In this document: positions 6,230-11,437 of the stretch, piece by piece | Layout: each line of letters opens with the position of its first letter | Numbering within the stretch: the stretch's first letter is position 1 | Source: JBDLRH01 sp039800165 | GTDB lineage: Bacteria > Pseudomonadota > Gammaproteobacteria > Burkholderiales > Burkholderiaceae_C | NCBI GenBank assembly: GCA_039800165.1 | Contig: JBDLRH010000173.1 | Span: 1 to 11,437, forward strand | Reading direction: 5' to 3' | DNA: 11,437 bases | The notes under the pieces: model-generated | What the model saw: the letters and a program-made list of their open reading frames with translations, nothing else | What the model was told of the DNA's origin: nothing | The model's database searches: none | Translations under genes and position numbers: made by a program

Positions 6230-7590
6230 GTTGCCTGCCCTGCAACCTCGTCGAAGGCCGCCGTCAGCGTCGCGACAAGAAAGTCGATCTCGGACTCGCT
6301 GATGGTCAGCGGCGGCGAGAGGATCAGGTTGGGGCCGGAGACGCGCACCATCAGGCCACGCTCGTAGGCGGCGCGTGCCACCCGCGCCGGGATGTCGCTG
6401 CTGCGGGTCATGGGTGTGCGCTTCGCCTTGTCGGTCACCATCTCAATGCCGGTCATCAGACCGACGCCGCGCACATCGCCGACGAAGCGGCAGCGTTCGC
6501 GCAAGCCAGCCAGCCCCGCCTGCATGCGTTCGCCGACGCGTGCGGCGTTTTCCACCACGCCAAGTGCCTGCACCTGCTCCAGCGTGGCCAGCGCGGCGGC
6601 GGCCGCCACCGGATGCGCGCTGTAGGTGTAGCCGTGTGCCAGCGAGGCATTGCCGGTGGTGTCGTCGTCAAACACCTTCGACACCTTGCGCGAGATGGCG
6701 GTGGCACCCATCGGGATGTAGCCCGAGGTAATGCCCTTGGCCAGGCACCAGAGGTCGGCGTTGACGCCCCACAGGCGCGTGCCGAACATCTGCCCGGTTC
6801 GGCCGAATCCGGTGACCACCTCGTCGGCAATCAGCAGCACGCCGTGCTTGTCGCAGATCTTTCGCACCAGCGGCCAGTAATTGGGTGGCGGCACGATCAC
6901 GCCGCCTGCGCCCTGCACCGGCTCGGCGATGAAGGCAGCCACCGTATCGGGGCCCTGGAAGGTGATCTCACGGTCCAGCAGCTCGGCACAGATCTCGCCC
7001 AGGCGCTGCGGGTCTTCGGTGTAGGGGTTGTGGTAAGCCCAGGGTGTATCGATGTGGAAGCAGCCGGGCAGCAGCGGCTCGTAGGCGCGGCGGAAGTTGG
7101 TGTTGCCGTTCACGCTGGCACCACCGAAGTGGACACCGTGGTAGCCCTGGCGCAGGCTGATGAACTTGGTGCGGTCGCCCTGACCCTTGAGCTTGAAGTA
7201 CTGGCGCGCGATCTTCAGCGCGCCTTCCACCGCGTCGGAGCCGCCGTTGGAAAACGTGATCGCGGCCACGTCCTCGGGCGCCATCAGGTCGGCCAGCCGG
7301 CGCGACAGCTCAATCGCGCGCGGGTGGGTGGTGCCGCGAAACACGTTGTAGAAGGGCAGCTCATCGAGCTGCGCCATGATCGCGTCGCGCACCACGCGGT
7401 TGCTGTGGCCGAGGTTGCTGCTCCACAGGCCGCCCACGCCATCGAGCAGCTTGTGCCCGCTCACGTCCCAGACCCAGCAGCCTTGGCCGCGCTGGATGAT
7501 GTCGGGCTTGTTCTTGCGCATCGCCTGCGGATGCGCCATCGGGTGCCACAGGTATTGCGCGTTGTCGTCGTGCAGTTGTTGCAGGTTCAT
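6226..7590 (-). CDS. Class III PLP-dependent omega-aminotransferase
   Basis: This 454-residue fold-type I PLP aminotransferase of class III moves a terminal (omega) amino group from an amine or omega-amino acid to a keto acid such as pyruvate. Residues recognised are Trp56-Ser57 (substrate/PLP region), the phosphate-binding loop SNGGSDA (114-120), Tyr150-His151-Gly152 stacking on PLP, Asp256 in LLIADEVVTGFGRTG, and the Schiff-base Lys285 in CLAKGITSGYIPMG. From memory it resembles SpuC (putrescine-pyruvate aminotransferase) and beta-alanine/taurine-pyruvate enzymes in length and motifs. Its exact substrate is not determinable. The ATG at 7590 overlaps the aldehyde dehydrogenase stop (ATGA, 7587-7590), and its own stop overlaps the Tm-1-like start. 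In this context the likely substrate is the omega-amino acid formed by the dehydrogenase, such as GABA, 5-aminovalerate or beta-alanine. Confidence 0.94.
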   Translation of the reverse strand: MNLQQLHDDNAQYLWHPMAHPQAMRKNKPDIIQRGQGCWVWDVSGHKLLDGVGGLWSSNLGHSNRVVRDAIMAQLDELPFYNVFRGTTHPRAIELSRRLADLMAPEDVAAITFSNGGSDAVEGALKIARQYFKLKGQGDRTKFISLRQGYHGVHFGGASVNGNTNFRRAYEPLLPGCFHIDTPWAYHNPYTEDPQRLGEICAELLDREITFQGPDTVAAFIAEPVQGAGGVIVPPPNYWPLVRKICDKHGVLLIADEVVTGFGRTGQMFGTRLWGVNADLWCLAKGITSGYIPMGATAISRKVSKVFDDDTTGNASLAHGYTYSAHPVAAAAALATLEQVQALGVVENAARVGERMQAGLAGLRERCRFVGDVRGVGLMTGIEMVTDKAKRTPMTRSSDIPARVARAAYERGLMVRVSGPNLILSPPLTISESEIDFLVATLTAAFDEVAGQAT

Positions 7591-9071
7591 AGCTGTATCC
7601 AGGCGGTCTTGAGGTCGAGGTACTTGTCCAGCGCGTGCATGGATTTGTCGTGGCCGTTGCCCGACTGCCGCACGCCGCCCAGCGGCACGGTGATGTCAGG
7701 GCCGCCGTAGGTGTTGACATGCACCACGCCGGCGCGGATACGGCGCACCATGCGGTGCGCGCGCGAAAGCTGGCCGGTCCAAACGCCGGCGGCCAGGCCG
7801 TACACGGTGCCATTGGCCAGCGCCACCGCTTCGTCTTCGGTGTCAAACGGCGTGACCGCCAGCACCGGGCCGAAGACTTCCTGCTGTGCGATCTGCATCC
7901 GGGCTTGCACGCCGGTCAGCACCGCAGGCCGCATGTAGGTGCCGCCCGGCACGGGGCGGATCACCTCGCCCCCGCAGACACATTGCGCTCCCTCGTCCAG
8001 CGCCTGCGCCAGCATCTGCTGGCTGCGGTGCAGCTGCCGGACGCTGCTGACCGCGCCGATCTCGGTGCGTACATCCAGCGGGTCGTCCACGCGCAATGCT
8101 TGCGCCACCTGCGCGATGCGCTCGACCACGGCATCGTGGATGGAGCGCTGCACCAGCAAGCGCGAACCCGCCACACACACCTGACCGCTGTTGCGGAAGA
8201 TGCCCATGGCCGAGACCTTGGCGGCCTGGGCCAGGTCTGGCGCGTCGTCGAACACGATGTTGGGCGACTTGCCGCCGAGCTCCAGGTACACCCGCTTGAG
8301 GTTCGATTCGGCCGACGCCTGCAGCAGGCGCCTTCCGGTGCCGCCCGAGCCGGTGAAGGTGATCAGGTCCACATCGGGGTGGCGCGCGAGTGCGTCGCCG
8401 GCGCCCGCGCCCGTTCCCGTGATGACATTCAGCACGCCCTCGGGCAGGCCAGCGTCCAGGCAGATCTGTGCCAGCGCCAGCAGCGACAGCGATGCGTCTT
8501 CTGAGGGCTTGAGCACCACCGAGTTGCCGGCGGCGAGTGCCGGCGCGATCTTCCAGGCGCCGATCATCAGCGGGAAGTTCCACGGCACGATGGCGCCGAC
8601 CACACCCACCGGCTCGCGGTGCACCAGGCCCAGCGTTCCCTCGGGCGTGGGCGCAATCTCGCCCATGATCTTGTCCACGCACTCGGCGTAGAAGCGGAAG
8701 CTGCCGGCGGCGCTGCCCGGCTCGGCACGCCAGGCCATCGAAATCTCGGTGCCGTTGTCGCGCACGCCCAGCACGGCCAGTTCGGCCTGCTGCGCCTCAA
8801 TGCGGTCCGCAATGCGGTGCAGCACCTTCTTGCGCTCCGCAGGGGCCATGCGCGACCAGCGGCCGCCGTCGAACGCTGCGCGTGCTGCGGCCACTGCGCG
8901 GTCGACGTCGGCAGCACCGGCGTCGGCGATGGTGCACAGCGTTGAGCCGTCGATCGGCGATGTGGCTGCCAGCGTACGGCCGTCAGTGGCCGGTTGCCAC
9001 TGCCCGCCAACCAGCAACTGCTGTGGCGGCAGGGCCAGGTGACGCAGGGCGTCGATGCGGTCTTGTTGCAT
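7587..9071 (-). CDS. NAD(P)-dependent aldehyde dehydrogenase, PuuC-like
   Basis: This 494-residue aldehyde dehydrogenase oxidises an aldehyde to the acid with NAD(P). Conserved points are PWNFP with Asn165, Lys188 in LKPSE (cofactor), FTGS (239-242), general base Glu264 in LELGGKSP, and catalytic Cys299 in NSGQVCVAG. The C-terminal stretch GGVRQSGNGHDKSMHALDKY (465-484) closely resembles, from memory, E. coli PuuC. PuuC oxidises gamma-glutamyl-gamma-aminobutyraldehyde in putrescine breakdown. This supports an aminoaldehyde or gamma-glutamylated aminoaldehyde as substrate. The ATG at 9071 lies 30 nt after the ferredoxin stop; the Shine-Dalgarno is weak. The stop codon overlaps the aminotransferase start. 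The neighbouring GS-like ligase (PuuA-like role) and the aminotransferase point the same way, although no PuuB oxidase or PuuD hydrolase is present in the window. Confidence 0.95.
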   Translation of the reverse strand: MQQDRIDALRHLALPPQQLLVGGQWQPATDGRTLAATSPIDGSTLCTIADAGAADVDRAVAAARAAFDGGRWSRMAPAERKKVLHRIADRIEAQQAELAVLGVRDNGTEISMAWRAEPGSAAGSFRFYAECVDKIMGEIAPTPEGTLGLVHREPVGVVGAIVPWNFPLMIGAWKIAPALAAGNSVVLKPSEDASLSLLALAQICLDAGLPEGVLNVITGTGAGAGDALARHPDVDLITFTGSGGTGRRLLQASAESNLKRVYLELGGKSPNIVFDDAPDLAQAAKVSAMGIFRNSGQVCVAGSRLLVQRSIHDAVVERIAQVAQALRVDDPLDVRTEIGAVSSVRQLHRSQQMLAQALDEGAQCVCGGEVIRPVPGGTYMRPAVLTGVQARMQIAQQEVFGPVLAVTPFDTEDEAVALANGTVYGLAAGVWTGQLSRAHRMVRRIRAGVVHVNTYGGPDITVPLGGVRQSGNGHDKSMHALDKYLDLKTAWIQL

Positions 9072-9101
9072 GCGGCTTTTCCGGACTGCTGTCGTCAGGC
9101 C

Positions 9102-9419
9102 TCAGGCTTGCGGTACATGCAGCACCAGCCCGTCCAGCGCTGCGGTCGCCACGATCTGGCAGCTCAGGCGGCTGTGCGCCTGCGCCGGGCTGGGGGCGGC
9201 TTCGAGCAGCATGCGCTCTTCTTCCCCGGCTGGGCCCACGCGCTCGGCCCACGCCGAATCCACCACCACATGACAGGTCGCGCAGCTCATGCAGCCACCG
9301 CATTCGCCGTCAATGCCGGGCACGCCGGCAAACTGCGCGGCGTCCATCAGGTGGGTGCCGTCAGCCACGTTGTCGCTGATGGCGCGGCCATCGCTCAGGG
9401 ACCAGTGAATCAGGGGCAT
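9102..9419 (-). CDS. [2Fe-2S] ferredoxin, adrenodoxin/putidaredoxin type
   Basis: The 105-residue protein is a plant/adrenodoxin-fold [2Fe-2S] ferredoxin. The cluster ligands are Cys40, Cys46, Cys49 (C-x5-C-x2-C) and Cys87 in RLSCQI, the spacing of the P450-serving adrenodoxin/putidaredoxin group. The acidic stretch GPAGEEERMLLE (62-73) matches the partner-docking region of that group. One extra cysteine, Cys43, sits inside the loop (CGGCMSCATC). It is the likely electron donor to the P450 encoded two genes upstream, receiving electrons from a ferredoxin reductase that is not in the window. The ATG at 9419 is chosen since residue 1 starts the first beta strand (MPLIHW). The frame stays open far upstream, but only as an antisense-free shadow of the GS-like gene. 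The gap to the GS-like stop is 28 nt. Confidence 0.93.
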   Translation of the reverse strand: MPLIHWSLSDGRAISDNVADGTHLMDAAQFAGVPGIDGECGGCMSCATCHVVVDSAWAERVGPAGEEERMLLEAAPSPAQAHSRLSCQIVATAALDGLVLHVPQA

Positions 9420-9447
9420 GGCGCTTGGTGTCTTGATGCGTGCAGCT

Positions 9448-10764
9448 TCAGATGAAGCGGATGTAGTGGTCGCGCAGGGCCTCGCCTTCCAGCGCAGCGG
9501 TGCGGGTGATCTCGTGGCGCTTGATGCCCACGTGGTTGGCCACCAAGCCTTCCCCCACGGCCTGCACCAGCGCGGTGTCGGCTTCCAGCGCGTCGAGGGC
9601 GCCGCCCAGGTCGGGCGAGACGCTCTCGGTGGCGTCCTTGTTCTCGAGGCAGTCGCCGGTTTCGTGCGGCTGCAACGCATAGCGGTTGACGAAGCCCAGG
9701 CGAGCGGCCTGCAGCACCGCCGCGGTGTGCGTGTAGGGGTTGGCACAGGCATCGCCCATGCGGTGCTCGATGCGGGCGGCCGGGCCAGCCTCGGCCGACA
9801 GGCGCACCGTAACGCCGCGGTGATCGACCGCCCAGTTCTGCCAGAAACCCGACAGGCTGGCGGGTTGCAGCCGGTGGTACGAATTGGCACTCGGCGCCAG
9901 CAAGCCGGCCAGCGCCTTGTGGTGGTGCATCAGGCCGGCGGTGCAGGCGAGCGTGAGTTCATTGAACTTCGACGCATCGGGCCCGCCCGAGATCGCGTTA
10001 CGGCCTTGCGCGTCATTCAGGCTGAAGTTCACGTGCACGCCGCTGCCGCCTTGCGTAAGGATGGGCTTGGGCAGGAAGGTCAGCAGCAATCCGTGCTCAA
10101 AAGCCACCTCGCGCGCCAGCAGGCGGAACAGGAAGATATCGTCCACCGCGCGCACCGCGTTGTCGTAGGTCAGCGTCAACTCGAACTGCGGCGAGTCGTA
10201 CTCGGTGTTCAGGCTGTCGATGCGAAAGTCTGCAGCGCCCGCGCGTTCCCACAGTGCGTCGGTGAAGCCGCGCGGGTCGGCAAACGGCCCTGTGGCGTAG
10301 ACATGGGCCGAGGGCGTGTCGTAGGGCTTGAGGCTTCCGTCGGCGCCGATCTGAAACACATAGGCCTCGAGCTCGATGCCCACCATCGGCGTGTAACCCA
10401 GCGCCTGCCAGTTGGCCACCGCGCGCTTGAGCGCGCTGCGCCCGCACATGGGCAAGGAGCTGCCGTCGTTGGCCTTGAGGTCGCCGATGGCCACGCGCGT
10501 ACGCGGCTGCCAGCCCGGGCGCACGTCGGCCGCATCGAACACCGCCTCCATGTCGGGCAGGCCCTCCAGCACTGCAGCCCCGGGCGCGGGGATCAGCTCC
10601 TTCTCGTAGGTCACACCAAAGGTGCCGCGGCAAAAGCGCGCTGCGCCGCCACGACCGTCGCGCCAGGGGATGTACTTGCCGCGGGCGATGGCGAGGTGAT
10701 CGCAGAACAGCACGCGCAGGCGCTCGGGTGCGACAGCAGTGTAGATGGATGGCGTCGTGGTCAT
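9448..10764 (-). CDS. Glutamine synthetase family protein, probable gamma-glutamyl-amine ligase
   Basis: This 438-residue protein has the glutamine synthetase fold, which ligates ATP-activated glutamate to ammonium or an amine. The N-terminal beta-grasp part contains FCDHLAIARGKYIP (20-33). Catalytic-domain motifs are Glu131/Glu133 (GIELEAY), Glu188 and Glu195 (NTEYDSPQFEL), His244 (GSGVHVNFSL), Arg298 (NSYHRLQP), and Arg331/Glu333/Arg335 (RIEHRMGDACANPY), covering metal, ATP and glutamate sites. The two acids that form the ammonium site of bacterial GS appear absent: Asp50 aligns with Arg46 and flap Glu327 with Leu304. The adenylylation motif NLYDLP is also not seen. An organic amine acceptor is therefore more likely, as in PuuA or other gamma-glutamyl-amine synthetases. 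The start is the ATG at 10764 with GAAGG 7 nt upstream, 33 nt after the P450 stop. Confidence 0.92.
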   Translation of the reverse strand: MTTTPSIYTAVAPERLRVLFCDHLAIARGKYIPWRDGRGGAARFCRGTFGVTYEKELIPAPGAAVLEGLPDMEAVFDAADVRPGWQPRTRVAIGDLKANDGSSLPMCGRSALKRAVANWQALGYTPMVGIELEAYVFQIGADGSLKPYDTPSAHVYATGPFADPRGFTDALWERAGAADFRIDSLNTEYDSPQFELTLTYDNAVRAVDDIFLFRLLAREVAFEHGLLLTFLPKPILTQGGSGVHVNFSLNDAQGRNAISGGPDASKFNELTLACTAGLMHHHKALAGLLAPSANSYHRLQPASLSGFWQNWAVDHRGVTVRLSAEAGPAARIEHRMGDACANPYTHTAAVLQAARLGFVNRYALQPHETGDCLENKDATESVSPDLGGALDALEADTALVQAVGEGLVANHVGIKRHEITRTAALEGEALRDHYIRFI

Positions 10765-10771
10765 GGACAGG

Positions 10772-10776
10772 CCTTC
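10772..10776 (-). promoter_or_regulatory. Ribosome binding site of the GS-like gene
   Basis: On the minus strand this reads GAAGG, 7 nt before the ATG at 10764, and fixes that start over the in-frame TTG at 10782. It lies in one arm of a small dyad (CCTT, GCGCG loop, AAGG; 10772-10784) that is too short to be claimed as a control element. Confidence 0.55.
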
Positions 10777-10797
10777 GCGCAAGGGGTTAGAAGAGAG

Positions 10798-11437
10798 TCA
10801 GTGCCGGTGCATGCGCACCGGCAGCCGCTTGATCCCGCAGACAAAGTTCGACCGGAGGAAGGCGTGCGGGCCGGTCTGCTCGATGCGGCGCACGCGCGTG
10901 ATCAGTTCCTGCAGCAGCACCCGCAGCTCCAGCCGCGCCAGCCACATGCCCAAGCAGGCGTGTGGGCCGCCCTGGCCGAACGACAGGTGGCGGTTCACGC
11001 CGCGCTGCAGGTTCACGCTGAAGGGCTGCTCAAACGCGCGCTCGTCGCGGTTGCCCGAGATGAACCACAGCAGCACCTTGTCGCCAGGGCGCACCTGCTT
11101 GCCGTGGAAGGTGAAGTCTTCGGTTGCGGTGCGGCGGAAGTGCGTGGCCGGCGATGCCCAGCGGATGAATTCGTCGGCCACGCCTTCCCACGCCGCATCG
11201 CCTTGCAGCTGCTGCAGTTCGTCCATCAGGCCGGGCTGCACCGCCAGCGCGTGCAGCGCCGCGGCAATCGAGTAGCGGGTGGTGTCGTTGCCGGCGGCCA
11301 CCAGCAGGCAAAAGAAATTGCGGAACTCGGTGTCGCTGATCACGTTGCCCTGCGCATCGGGCTGGGTGATCAGGTGCAGCACGCCGCTGGTGTCACCCGC
11401 TGCGCGTTTGCGCTCCATCATCTGGGCCGCGTAGTCG
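10798..11437 (-). CDS. Cytochrome P450, C-terminal half (N-terminus beyond window edge)
   Basis: The visible 212 residues are the C-terminal half of a soluble bacterial cytochrome P450 (a full protein is about 400), which uses O2 and two electrons to oxidise an organic substrate. The reading frame is open to the right edge (…DYAAQMMERK), so the start is off-window. Landmarks counted from the Met encoded at 11421 are the I-helix oxygen-activation motif AGNDTT (43-48), the ExxR motif EFIR (84-87), the K'-helix/PERF region, and the heme loop FGQGGPHACLG (148-158) with axial Cys156. The C-terminus LRSNFVCGIKRLPVR resembles the CYP108/124/125-like group from memory; the family cannot be fixed from this half. 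A [2Fe-2S] ferredoxin two genes downstream suggests a class I (three-component) system. This is the first gene of the operon visible in the window. Confidence 0.96.
   Translation of the reverse strand, partial: DYAAQMMERKRAAGDTSGVLHLITQPDAQGNVISDTEFRNFFCLLVAAGNDTTRYSIAAALHALAVQPGLMDELQQLQGDAAWEGVADEFIRWASPATHFRRTATEDFTFHGKQVRPGDKVLLWFISGNRDERAFEQPFSVNLQRGVNRHLSFGQGGPHACLGMWLARLELRVLLQELITRVRRIEQTGPHAFLRSNFVCGIKRLPVRMHRH

Noticed and set aside
4985..6367. 460-codon plus-strand open frame opposite the Tm-1-like gene
   Set aside because: Mirror frame of a clear gene; histidine- and glutamine-rich with no recognisable motif.
6106..7710. 534-codon plus-strand open frame opposite the aminotransferase
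   Set aside because: Mirror frame of a well-supported PLP enzyme; composition typical of an antisense GC-rich frame.
9102..9890. Long N-terminal extension of the ferredoxin frame (262 codons)
   Set aside because: The added part overlaps the GS-like gene in another frame and is Pro/Arg/Thr-rich. The ferredoxin fold begins at the ATG at 9419.
10772..10784. Small dyad around the GS-like Shine-Dalgarno as a translational switch
   Set aside because: A 4-bp stem is too short to separate from chance in this sequence.
1..11437. tRNA or rRNA genes, CRISPR arrays, insertion sequences, attachment sites, riboswitches
   Set aside because: None was recognised by eye. Coding density leaves no gap over about 90 bases, and no array of repeats or transposase motifs was seen.

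Overview
The window is visibly GC-rich, densely coding bacterial DNA. It looks like a betaproteobacterium of the order Burkholderiales, probably Comamonadaceae or a close relative. The clues are a Bug/TctC-type periplasmic binding protein, third-position G/C bias in every gene, and a divergent ilvD-lgt pair that I recall from that group. No rRNA, tRNA, CRISPR array, insertion sequence or phage gene was seen, and no gap between genes exceeds about 90 bases.

Left part (1-2963): the 5' end of ilvD (minus strand, cut by the window edge) diverges from a plus-strand run of three overlapping genes. These are lgt (lipoprotein maturation), a Bug-family periplasmic solute-binding protein and a crotonase-fold enoyl-CoA hydratase/isomerase. 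Lgt and Bug share an ATGA overlap. Bug and the crotonase overlap by 8 nt, and the crotonase uses a TTG start. The ilvD-lgt gap holds a perfect 8-bp inverted repeat with a GC hairpin nested inside.

Right part (2973-11437): eight co-directional minus-strand genes whose promoter lies beyond the right edge. In transcription order they are cytochrome P450 (N-terminus off-window), a glutamine-synthetase-like ligase, a [2Fe-2S] ferredoxin, a PuuC-like aldehyde dehydrogenase, a class III omega-aminotransferase, a Tm-1-like/UPF0261 protein, a HAD-family hydrolase and malonyl-CoA decarboxylase. Spacings run from 4-nt overlaps to about 50 nt, so this reads as one operon. It converges on the crotonase gene with only 9 nt between the stop codons, and a perfect 7-bp hairpin spans both stops.

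How the genes may work together (inference): P450 plus ferredoxin would be an oxygen-dependent oxidation system. The GS-like enzyme lacks both acidic residues of the classical ammonium site, so it more likely ligates glutamate to an organic amine. The dehydrogenase would oxidise an aminoaldehyde and the aminotransferase would remove the amino group. This is a plausible catabolic route for an amine, either a cyclic secondary amine or a diamine/alkylamine, and it is the most interesting system here. Malonyl-CoA decarboxylase may drain a C3 end product to acetyl-CoA. Alternatively it may belong with the convergent Bug and crotonase genes in a rearranged malonate-use module.
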